From NCBI GenBank assembly GCA_947632295.1, contig CANROQ010000019.1, positions 1 through 10,555 on the forward strand: DNA of 10,555 bases. The letters are read 5' to 3'. A model generated the notes under the pieces. The model saw only the letters and a program-made list of their open reading frames with translations. It ran no database searches and was not told where the DNA came from. A program made the position numbers and the translations under genes. This document shows positions 1 through 6,176 of this stretch, piece by piece (position 1 is the first letter of the stretch; the number at the start of each line of letters is the position of its first letter). Source of the DNA: an uncultured Bacilli bacterium. GTDB taxonomy: Bacteria; Bacillota_I; Bacilli_A; RF39; UBA660.

Positions 1-1
1 G

Positions 2-1264
2 CGTCGTTATTTTGAATATAATGGTTATAAAGTTAAATATGTTCAAAATATTACTGATGTAGGTCATCTTGTCGGCGATGTTGACGAAGGGGAAGATAAA
101 ATTCAAAAACAGGCTAAATTAGAACAAGTCGACCCAGTAGCAATTGCTTATAAATATGAAAATTTTTATTTTGAAGCAATGGATCGCTTAAATGTAATGC
201 GTCCTACTATAAGTTGTCGTGCAACTGGTCATATTATCGAAATTATTGAAATGATTCAAAAAATATTAGATAAAGGTTATGCTTATAAAACGGAAAAAGG
301 TAATGTTTATTTTGATGTTCGAAAATTTAAAGAGTATGGAAGTATGTCTGGTAGAAGTTTAGATGAAACATTATCAGGACAAAGAATTAATATTGCTAGT
401 GATAAAAAATGTGATGAAGATTTTGCTTTATGGAAATGTGCGGATAATGGACATATTATGCGTTGGCCTTCACCATTTGGTCTTGGTTATCCAGGTTGGC
501 ATATAGAGTGTTCAGTTATGTCAAAAAAATATTTAGGTGATACATTTGATATTCATGGTGGTGGTATCGATAATATTTTCCCTCATCATGAATGTGAAAT
601 TGCTCAATCGAAAATTGCTAATGGTTGTGAATTTGCTAGATTTTTTGTTCATAATAATCTAGTTACTATAAATGGTCAAAAAATGGGTAAATCTTTAGGA
701 AATTCAATTGATTTATTAACTTTGTTAGATAAATATAATGCCGATGTTTTAAGACTTTATTTATTACAAAATCATTATCGAAGTGTTTTAGATTTTACAG
801 AACAAGGTTTAGAGGAAATGCATAAAAATTATAATAGATTTATAAGTTTTATTAAACAAAATGACTTTTCTATTAATAAAGAAATTAATTATGAAGATAT
901 CGATGAATGTCGTAGTAATTTTATGTCAGCTATGGATGATGATCTAAATACATCTTTGGCTTTATCTTATTTGTTACAAATGCTTAAAATTGGTAATGCT
1001 ACAGATGATATTAATAAAAAAGTATATATTAAGGAAATTTTAGTTGATTTACTTAAAAATATTTTTGGTCTTAAATTAGAGATAAATATCAATGATAATA
1101 GTGAAAAGTTAGAAGAAGTTATGAAAATTTTGCTTTCTTTAAGAGATAATTATAAATTACAAAAAAATTATGAGTTGGCTGATTTAATTAGAGATAAACT
1201 TTTAGAAATTGGCATTAATTTAAATGATAGTAGAGAAGGCACTACTTATGAAATAAAACAATAA
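2..1264 (+). CDS. cysS: cysteinyl-tRNA synthetase, 5'-truncated by window edge
   Basis: This enzyme charges tRNA-Cys with cysteine using ATP in the cytoplasm. The frame is open from base 2 to the TAA at 1262-1264, giving 420 visible residues; about 50 N-terminal residues, including the HIGH signature and the first zinc-ligand cysteine, lie before the window. Visible class I CysRS landmarks are NITDVGHL near the start, PGWHIECS (zinc-ligand Cys), GGGIDNIFPHHECE (zinc-ligand His and Glu), and the KMSKS loop at 680-694, here written KMGKS. The NITDVGHL stretch is followed by a GDVDEGEDKIQKQAK segment that E. coli CysRS lacks, a known CysRS subtype. The C-terminal part is the anticodon-side helical region, with no extra domain. 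The ATG at 179 is internal and is not the start. A weak hairpin follows at the stop. Identification is secure. Confidence 0.97.
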   Translation, partial: RRYFEYNGYKVKYVQNITDVGHLVGDVDEGEDKIQKQAKLEQVDPVAIAYKYENFYFEAMDRLNVMRPTISCRATGHIIEIIEMIQKILDKGYAYKTEKGNVYFDVRKFKEYGSMSGRSLDETLSGQRINIASDKKCDEDFALWKCADNGHIMRWPSPFGLGYPGWHIECSVMSKKYLGDTFDIHGGGIDNIFPHHECEIAQSKIANGCEFARFFVHNNLVTINGQKMGKSLGNSIDLLTLLDKYNADVLRLYLLQNHYRSVLDFTEQGLEEMHKNYNRFISFIKQNDFSINKEINYEDIDECRSNFMSAMDDDLNTSLALSYLLQMLKIGNATDDINKKVYIKEILVDLLKNIFGLKLEININDNSEKLEEVMKILLSLRDNYKLQKNYELADLIRDKLLEIGINLNDSREGTTYEIKQ

Positions 1265-1281
1265 ATTTGTTTTATTTTTTT
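1251..1281 (+). terminator. weak AT-rich hairpin at end of cysS
   Basis: AAATAAAACA (1251-1260) is a perfect 10-base inverted match to TGTTTTATTT (1268-1277), with a 7-base loop containing the TAA stop, then a short T run to 1281. The stem has only one G-C pair, so it may be leaky or accidental in this AT-rich DNA. Confidence 0.45.
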
Positions 1282-1291
1282 AGCAAAAATA

Positions 1292-1321
1292 TATACAAAA
1301 ACTGTCTAAAAATGGTATACT
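1292..1321 (+). promoter_or_regulatory. extended -10 promoter for mraY
   Basis: TATACT at 1316-1321 is preceded by TGG (1313-1315), an extended -10 element. Upstream at 18 bases lies TATACA (1292-1297), which matches four of six bases of the -35 consensus. It leaves a leader of about 25 bases before the mraY ATG, room for the Shine-Dalgarno sequence only. Confidence 0.65.
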
Positions 1322-1353
1322 GTTATTGTTGATTAATTTTAGGGGATGAATTT

Positions 1354-2349
1354 ATGTTAATTTTAGCAAAAGCTATATTAGCGATGATGATAGGTTTTAT
1401 CTTATCAGTAATATTTGGCCTTTTCTTTATACCATTTGTAAAAAAAAGACATATTACGCAAAAAGTTAGTGAGTATGTAACACAACATAAACAAAAAAAT
1501 GGGACATCGACAATGGGTGGTTTAATTTTTATTATTCCAACTATTGTAACAGTTGTTATATTGTTATTATTAAATAAAATTGAATTCACTGAAAATTTAT
1601 TTATTGTTTTATTTGTTTTTGTGTCATATGCGATTTTAGGCTTTTTAGATGATTTTTTAATCATTAAAAGAGGAAATAATTCAGGACTTACTATTTTGCA
1701 AAAATTATTTGGTCAATTATTTATTGCGCTTATATTCTTTTATATATTTATTCATAATGGAAACGATCCTGTTTTAACTATTAATACTTTAGGCCTTGAT
1801 ATTAATATTAATATGGGTTGGTTACACGGTATTTTTATTTTATTCGTTTTATTAGCAGGTTCTAATTCTGTTAATATTACTGATGGTTTGGATGGACTAG
1901 CAGGTGGTTTATCTTTAATTGCTTTTTTAGCGTTTGGGCTAATTAGTTGGAATGCTACATGGATATTAGGTAGTGAGGATATTGCTGTATTTTGTTTTAT
2001 CTTAGTTGGTTCACTATTAGGATTTTTATTTTATAATACGCATCCTGCCAAAATTTTTATGGGTGATACCGGTTCTTTATCCTTAGGAGCCACTTTAGCC
2101 GCAATTGCGATTTTAACAAATCATGAAGTGACTTTGATTATCGTTGGTGGTGTTTTTATTATTGAAACTTTGAGTAGTTTAATTCAAATAATCGCGATTA
2201 GAAAATTTCATCGAAAAGTTTTTTTGATGGCACCAATTCATCATCATTTTGAAAAACTTGGTTGGCAAGAACAAGATATTGTTAAAGTATTTTGGGTAGT
2301 TGGTTTTATATTAAGTATGATTGGTATAGGTTTTGCTGTTTGGATTTAG
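1354..2349 (+). CDS. mraY: phospho-N-acetylmuramoyl-pentapeptide transferase
   Basis: MraY transfers phospho-MurNAc-pentapeptide from UDP to undecaprenyl phosphate at the cytoplasmic membrane, forming lipid I, the first membrane step of peptidoglycan synthesis. The product is 331 residues, normal length, mostly hydrophobic with about ten membrane segments. Family motifs are all visible: HKQKNGTSTMGG (45-56; the family usually has GTPTMGG, so a Pro is Ser here), the Asp pair D99-D100 in LGFLDDF, NSVNITDGLDGLAGG (171-185), FMGDTGSLSLG (235-245), and the histidine cluster in MAPIHHHFE (292-300). The ATG follows AGGGGA (1341-1346) at a good distance. It has its own promoter and lies outside a dcw-type cluster: neither murF, murD nor ftsW flanks it. 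No terminator separates it from the lipoprotein gene downstream. Confidence 0.97.
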   Translation: MLILAKAILAMMIGFILSVIFGLFFIPFVKKRHITQKVSEYVTQHKQKNGTSTMGGLIFIIPTIVTVVILLLLNKIEFTENLFIVLFVFVSYAILGFLDDFLIIKRGNNSGLTILQKLFGQLFIALIFFYIFIHNGNDPVLTINTLGLDININMGWLHGIFILFVLLAGSNSVNITDGLDGLAGGLSLIAFLAFGLISWNATWILGSEDIAVFCFILVGSLLGFLFYNTHPAKIFMGDTGSLSLGATLAAIAILTNHEVTLIIVGGVFIIETLSSLIQIIAIRKFHRKVFLMAPIHHHFEKLGWQEQDIVKVFWVVGFILSMIGIGFAVWI

Positions 2350-2351
2350 TG

Positions 2352-2380
2352 TTGACTTTAAAATAATTATGTGCTAGCAT
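2352..2380 (+). promoter_or_regulatory. promoter for lipoprotein gene
   Basis: TTGACT (2352-2357) lies 17 bases from TAGCAT (2375-2380), which is preceded by TGC (2372-2374), an extended -10. It starts three bases after the mraY stop. Because a longer reading of the downstream frame would start with GTG at 2371, inside this promoter, it supports the start at 2413. Confidence 0.75.
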
Positions 2381-2412
2381 ATACATATATTTATTATGAG
2401 AGGAGTGAATTT

Positions 2413-2859
2413 ATGAGAAAATTTTTATTGGTTATTTGTTTATTTTTATGTCCATTTATGTTAACAGGTTGTGGTGGAAATAAAACTGTAAGTTGCGAAG
2501 GTAATATAACTGAAAGTGGTGTAACTGCTGCTGTTAAAGTTACAGGTGATTTTAATGGTAACAAATTGGCTAAACAAACAATTGAAATGAAATTTGATTT
2601 AACTGATTATTTAGAATATGCTGATATTGATACTTATTATGAAAGTTTTAAAGAACAATATTCTCAATTTGATGAATATGAAGGAATATCTACTGATGTA
2701 ACTAAAGGTGACAACGCAATAATTGTAGTTATGGAAGTTGAAACCGATAAGATCGATGAAAGTACTTATAAAAAATTAGATATTGGTAATGGAAGTTTAA
2801 AAGTTTCTTCAGCAGAATTTATAAAAGAATTTACTGATATGGATATGACATGTAAATAA
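2413..2859 (+). CDS. small secreted lipoprotein of unknown function
   Basis: The product is 148 residues. It opens with MRK and a hydrophobic stretch ending in the lipobox LTGC, so signal peptidase II should cut before Cys20, which would be lipidated and anchor the protein on the outer face of the membrane. The mature part is hydrophilic and acidic, with KQTIEMKFDL and a TDKIDESTYKKLDI stretch. Its layout recalls the YehR/DUF1307-type lipoproteins, but I cannot confirm this by eye. Besides the lipid cysteine it has exactly two cysteines, C28 and C147, near the two ends of the mature chain, which suggests a disulfide. The start is the ATG 7 bases after GAGAGGAG (2398-2405). It has its own promoter plus possible read-through from mraY, and a terminator directly after the stop. 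Function unknown. Confidence 0.85.
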   Translation: MRKFLLVICLFLCPFMLTGCGGNKTVSCEGNITESGVTAAVKVTGDFNGNKLAKQTIEMKFDLTDYLEYADIDTYYESFKEQYSQFDEYEGISTDVTKGDNAIIVVMEVETDKIDESTYKKLDIGNGSLKVSSAEFIKEFTDMDMTCK

Positions 2860-2881
2860 GATAGATAATTCTATCTTTTTT
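2858..2881 (+). terminator. terminator of lipoprotein gene
   Basis: AAGATAG (2858-2864) pairs with CTATCTT (2871-2877) around a 6-base loop, followed by a T run to 2881. The stem begins on the last two bases of the TAA stop codon. Confidence 0.75.
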
Positions 2882-3126
2882 CATATTAATAATTTGAATA
2901 ATAAAATTGAATATAAGATATTCCAAATGTCTAAAATGTCATAATGAATTAGATAGAAATTATAATGTCTAAATGTTTAAAATATGATATAAAAAGAATC
3001 AAAATATAGATTAACTAAATTTTATATATATAAATTTATGGTAGCAACTATTTTATTTTAAATCTCTATAGTAGATATTTAATTGTGGGTAAATGTGTAA
3101 AATTATCGAATTTTGTTTTATCATGT
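2882..3126 (+). other. AT-rich spacer without a recognisable gene
   Basis: This is the only sizeable spacer in the window. I find no credible coding frame with a ribosome binding site on either strand, no tRNA, and no riboswitch I recognise. It holds a 10-base direct repeat, AATGTCTAAA, at 2926-2935 and 2964-2973, and a weak inverted repeat TAAATTT/AAATTTA at 3016-3022 and 3032-3038. The consensus promoter for the next gene begins right after it. Confidence 0.5.
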
Positions 3127-3155
3127 TTGACAATAGAAATACTTGATGCTATAAT
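3127..3155 (+). promoter_or_regulatory. full-consensus sigma-A promoter
   Basis: TTGACA (3127-3132), a 17-base spacer and TATAAT (3150-3155), with TGC (3147-3149) directly before the -10 hexamer. Every element is exact consensus including the extended -10, making this the strongest-looking promoter in the window. It drives the J-like-domain gene. Confidence 0.9.
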
Positions 3156-3170
3156 AGAATAACATTAAAT

Positions 3171-3176
3171 GAGGTG
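3171..3176 (+). promoter_or_regulatory. ribosome binding site that fixes the start at 3183
   Basis: GAGGTG lies 6 bases before the ATG at 3183. A longer reading of the frame would use the GTG at 3174 as a start, but that GTG is part of this Shine-Dalgarno sequence, so the ATG is preferred. Confidence 0.85.
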
Positions 3177-3182
3177 AAATAT

Positions 3183-3857
3183 ATGGAAAAACAATTAGTA
3201 TTGAATGAAAATTTAAAACCATCTTTTACAAGTAAGACATTGTATGAATTATTAGGTGTTAATATTGATTCCAGTTTTTCTGAAATAAATGAAAATTATT
3301 GGGCTTTACAACATTTGATTGATGAATATCCAAGTTCTTTTTCAAGTGAAGATAAGAATTTGATAGATGAAGCAAGAAATAAATTAGTTAGTAATTTAGG
3401 TCGTGTTTATTATGAAAGTAGATTGAATTCAGAGCAAATTCATACTATTTGTGAACAATATAAAGCAAAAAATCAATCTAAAGAAATGTTTGATAAATTA
3501 AATAGTAATATAAGAAAATATGTAACTGTTTTATATATGGAAAAATATCCTGATAATGAAAATTTTTCAATTTCAAAAACTTGTGGAGTTTTAACTGATT
3601 GTGCTGAATATGATAGAATAAGCATGAATAATCATGATATATCATTTTTAGGTTATGACAGCGCTATTATTGAAATTACAAATGATAAAGGTGATATTCT
3701 TTATACTAATCAGTATTTAAAAAAATTTCAAGAACAATATAATAAGGATAATGTGAATAATTTTAGAGAGGTTACATGGAGTTTTTATATTGCTAAAATG
3801 TTGGATGTAAAAGAACAAAACAAAGAAAAAGAATTTACCAAGATTAAAAAAATATAG
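3183..3857 (+). CDS. protein with degenerate N-terminal J-like domain
   Basis: The product is 224 residues, with no signal peptide or membrane segment, so probably cytoplasmic. Residues 19-81 read like a DnaJ J-domain by hand alignment: TLYELLGVNIDSSFSEINENY at the start, as in the family's YYEILGV opening, and a final helix ending in VYYESRL. The HPD tripeptide that stimulates Hsp70 is absent; at the corresponding place after helix II the sequence is Y49-P50-S51. It should therefore be a J-like protein unable to activate DnaK by the usual route. The rest (about 82-224) is charged, ends in a Lys-rich tail, and matches no family I know. It is transcribed alone from a perfect-consensus promoter, suggesting high or constitutive expression, and ends at the bidirectional terminator shared with pyk. 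Confidence 0.8.
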   Translation: MEKQLVLNENLKPSFTSKTLYELLGVNIDSSFSEINENYWALQHLIDEYPSSFSSEDKNLIDEARNKLVSNLGRVYYESRLNSEQIHTICEQYKAKNQSKEMFDKLNSNIRKYVTVLYMEKYPDNENFSISKTCGVLTDCAEYDRISMNNHDISFLGYDSAIIEITNDKGDILYTNQYLKKFQEQYNKDNVNNFREVTWSFYIAKMLDVKEQNKEKEFTKIKKI

Positions 3858-3880
3858 TTCAAATGCGAACTATATTTTTT
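3846..3880. terminator. bidirectional terminator between converging genes
   Basis: AATATAGTTC (3851-3860) and GAACTATATT (3867-3876) form a perfect 10-base stem with a 6-base loop. A T run to 3880 follows on the + strand and an A run (3846-3852) precedes it, which is a T run for the - strand. It can therefore stop both the J-like gene, whose TAG lies in the stem, and pyk, whose stop codon is at 3879-3881. Confidence 0.9.
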
Positions 3881-5276
3881 ATATTTCTTCAATTTTCATT
3901 AAGTTAGTATGTGCTGCTTGATGTTTTGGGAAAGATCCAGTGATAACAACAACATCACCTTTAATAAGATTAGCAAATTCTACTGCTTTATCTTTAGCAA
4001 TTTTTATTATTTCATCAGTGCTGTTCATTTCACCAACATTAGCTGGATAAACTCCCCAGTTTAATGCAAGTCTACGACCAGTTTTTTCATCAGGACATAA
4101 TGCTAAAATTGTTGATTGAGGTTTTAAATTACTTATAACTCTAGCAGTTTTTCCACTCATAGTTGCGGCACAAATTAATTTTGCATCTAAAATATCAACT
4201 GTATCGACAACACTTCGAGCAATAGCAGTCGTAATATTGTTTTCAACAGGTTCATAATTGAATTCAGCATATTTTTCAGCTGTTTCACAAATTTTTGCCA
4301 TAGCTTTAACAGTTTCAACTGGATGTTTTCCAATTGTTGTTTCACCACTTAACATAACAGCGTCAGTTCCATCGAAAACTGCGTTAGCAATATCGCTAGT
4401 TTCAGCTCTTTTTGGACGCATATTTTCCATCATTGTTTCAAGCATTTCAGTTGCAACGATACAAATTTTACCCATGCGACGACATGTTTTTACCATTTTC
4501 TTTTGAACTATTGGTAACATTTCACTTGGAATTTCTGTTCCTAAGTCACCACGAGCAACCATAATACCGTCAGATACTTCAAGAATTTTTTCTAAGTTTT
4601 GAATTCCTAATTCACTTTCAATTTTACAAATAATTTGGAAATCTTCTCTTCCATGTTCTTTGATTAATTGTTTTACTTCTAGGACATCTTCAGGACCACT
4701 AACAAAGGAAATTGCTAAAAATTCACCACCATGTTCACAAGAATAAATGATATCTTTTCTATCGGCTTCACTTATATAAGGAATGTCTAATTTTTTTCCA
4801 GGTACACTTAAACTTTTACGATTACCTAAAACGCCACCATTAATAATACGACAAGTTACACCATCGTCTTCTTTTGATTCAACTTCAACTTTCATTTTAG
4901 CGTTTTCTAATAAAATAACATCGCCTGGTACTAAATTATCTAATACTTGTGGATGATTAACGGTAATTCTTTCTTCATTACCCATAACATTTTCTTTAAC
5001 GATACGGATAGTTTTTCCTTCGACAAGATTAATAGAGTCATTTTCTAAGACACCACTTCTAAATTCAGGACCTTTAGTATCCCATAAAATTGCAATATTT
5101 TTACCAGTTCTTTTACGAACTTCTCTAACAGAATCTTGCGCTAATTGTTTTTCTTCTTCTGTAGCATGAGAAAAGTTAATTCTAGCAACATTCATACCAG
5201 CCAAAACCATTTGTTCCATAACATCGGCTTGGTTACTAGAAGGACCTATGCTACAAACTATTTTTGTATTTTTCAT
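3879..5276 (-). CDS. pyk: pyruvate kinase
   Basis: It catalyses phosphoenolpyruvate + ADP to pyruvate + ATP, the last step of glycolysis, in the cytoplasm. The 465-residue length is the short form, without the extra C-terminal PEP-utiliser-like domain of Bacillus-type enzymes. Visible active-site residues are ARINFSH (R32, N34, S36), DTKGPEFRS (66-74, whose Glu71 corresponds to the residue linked to K+ dependence), CKIE (K218, E220), ARGDLG (239 region, D244) and T276. Near-invariant family strings are altered: ATQML is ATEML (E277) and PTRAE is PKRAE (K289). The start is the ATG preceded by AAGGAGGAG (5283-5291), the best ribosome binding site in the window. It is the only gene on the - strand, has its own promoter, and is divergent from the Asn-rich gene. 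Confidence 0.97.
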   Translation of the reverse strand: MKNTKIVCSIGPSSNQADVMEQMVLAGMNVARINFSHATEEEKQLAQDSVREVRKRTGKNIAILWDTKGPEFRSGVLENDSINLVEGKTIRIVKENVMGNEERITVNHPQVLDNLVPGDVILLENAKMKVEVESKEDDGVTCRIINGGVLGNRKSLSVPGKKLDIPYISEADRKDIIYSCEHGGEFLAISFVSGPEDVLEVKQLIKEHGREDFQIICKIESELGIQNLEKILEVSDGIMVARGDLGTEIPSEMLPIVQKKMVKTCRRMGKICIVATEMLETMMENMRPKRAETSDIANAVFDGTDAVMLSGETTIGKHPVETVKAMAKICETAEKYAEFNYEPVENNITTAIARSVVDTVDILDAKLICAATMSGKTARVISNLKPQSTILALCPDEKTGRRLALNWGVYPANVGEMNSTDEIIKIAKDKAVEFANLIKGDVVVITGSFPKHQAAHTNLMKIEEI

Positions 5277-5282
5277 TTTGTA

Positions 5283-5291
5283 CTCCTCCTT
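5283..5291 (-). promoter_or_regulatory. strong ribosome binding site of pyk
   Basis: Read on the - strand this is AAGGAGGAG, an almost complete complement of the 16S rRNA 3' end, six bases before the pyk ATG. It fixes the start and suggests high translation. Confidence 0.85.
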
Positions 5292-5305
5292 ACATGAACT
5301 ATATA

Positions 5306-5334
5306 ATTATATCATAAAATTATTATAACGTCGA
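5306..5334 (-). promoter_or_regulatory. pyk: pyk promoter
   Basis: On the - strand TATAAT (5306-5311) is preceded by TGA (5312-5314), an extended -10. With a 17-base spacer the -35 position holds TCGACG (5329-5334), four of six matches. It is back to back with the promoter of the Asn-rich gene, the two -35 regions being about 30 bases apart. Confidence 0.7.
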
Positions 5335-5364
5335 ATATTTTTTTACAAATTATTAAAATTTTCT

Positions 5365-5392
5365 TTGATTTTTTGTAAATTTATGATATATT
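5365..5392 (+). promoter_or_regulatory. promoter for Asn-rich protein gene
   Basis: TTGATT (5365-5370), 16-base spacer, TATATT (5387-5392) preceded by TGA (5384-5386), an extended -10. A longer reading of the downstream frame would start with the TTG inside this -35 box, so it supports the start at 5425. Confidence 0.7.
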
Positions 5393-5424
5393 ACTTTAAT
5401 ACCCCTAAAAATGGAGATGATTTT

Positions 5425-6075
5425 ATGACTGAAAATAAGAATTTATTAAAAGTAGAAACTTGGTTTAATTATTATAAAAAAGTTTATGAAATTTTTAAAC
5501 AAACAATATTAATGAATAATTATAGTAATGTCTCAATTCAATTGTCATTTTTTAATTCGGTTCCTCAAGAAGATGATTTGACATTAAAGGGTCAAATTGC
5601 CAAATTAGAGTTATTTAATAATAATTCTTTAGTTTATGGTATTTCGCTAAAAACGACTGATCGTGAAGAACAATTATTTCAATATATTTGGATATTGACA
5701 GTTAATCATTTTATAAATAATAATTATGGAAAAAATAGTAAAATAAGAATTTATGATTTTCAAAATTCATCTAGAAGTTTTAAGTATTTATTAAGTGATA
5801 TTAAGATTAATAGTCAAGTTATGGCTAGAGCGAATTTTACTCTAACATATAATAAGCAAGAGTACGATGAAATGTTACATCAAATGGTTCTTAATCATAA
5901 TAATTTTCATGATAATGAAATTTTAGTTCAAAATGTTCGTAATTATATTTTAAATAATGTTAATGATCCAGCATCTGTTGAGTTAAATAATTCGATTAAT
6001 CAATCACGAAAAGTATATGAACATTTAATTCATAATAATTTTGTAAATTATAATGATAATCATTTTGTTGCATAA
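5425..6075 (+). CDS. Asn-rich protein of unknown function
   Basis: The product is 216 residues, with no signal peptide, no membrane segment and no cysteine; it is probably cytoplasmic. I do not recognise the family. About one residue in six is Asn (36 of 216), with NNN twice and several NN pairs. The central part (about 35-145) alternates hydrophobic and polar residues, as in IQLSFFNSV, AKLELF and IRIYDF, suggesting a beta-rich core. The C-terminal part (about 147-210) looks helical. High Asn is partly expected from AT-rich codons, but it exceeds its neighbours. The ATG lies 6 bases after GGAGAT (5413-5418). It is a single-gene unit with its own promoter and terminator, divergent from pyk; the context does not reveal a role. 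Confidence 0.75.
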   Translation: MTENKNLLKVETWFNYYKKVYEIFKQTILMNNYSNVSIQLSFFNSVPQEDDLTLKGQIAKLELFNNNSLVYGISLKTTDREEQLFQYIWILTVNHFINNNYGKNSKIRIYDFQNSSRSFKYLLSDIKINSQVMARANFTLTYNKQEYDEMLHQMVLNHNNFHDNEILVQNVRNYILNNVNDPASVELNNSINQSRKVYEHLIHNNFVNYNDNHFVA

Positions 6076-6111
6076 GAGCTAATAGAATTTAAAAATTCTT
6101 TTGCTCTTTTT
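6074..6111 (+). terminator. terminator of Asn-rich protein gene
   Basis: Outer stem AAGAGC (6074-6079) with GCTCTT (6103-6108), inner stem AGAATT (6084-6089) with AATTCT (6094-6099), a small internal mismatch between them, then a T run to 6111. The outer stem starts on the last two bases of the TAA stop. Confidence 0.8.
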
Positions 6112-6150
6112 ATATATTTTGATAAATAGGAAGATTTTTTTCTAGAAATT

Positions 6151-6159
6151 TGATACAAT
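6151..6159 (+). promoter_or_regulatory. possible extended -10 promoter of polA
   Basis: TGA followed by TACAAT, five of six matches to the -10 consensus with the extended element. No good -35 is found 16-18 bases upstream. It lies about 18 bases before the polA ATG, so the leader would be very short, just covering the ribosome binding site. Confidence 0.45.
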
Positions 6160-6176
6160 TAATAAAGGTGATAAAA

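Noticed and set aside
1323..1664. Open frame on the - strand inside mraY
   Set aside because: It lies opposite the well-identified mraY frame and its Lys/Ile/Asn-rich translation has no domain and no ribosome binding site. It is a shadow.
2964..3010. Fourteen-codon frame beginning ATGTCTAAATG in the spacer
   Set aside because: No Shine-Dalgarno sequence precedes it and its composition is background-like.
3016..3038. AT inverted repeat TAAATTT/AAATTTA as an operator or origin element
   Set aside because: The centre does not pair and the stem has no G or C; such matches are expected by chance here.
4258..4506. Open frame on the + strand inside pyk
   Set aside because: It is opposite strongly conserved pyruvate kinase sequence (the substrate-site region) and has no promoter or ribosome binding site.
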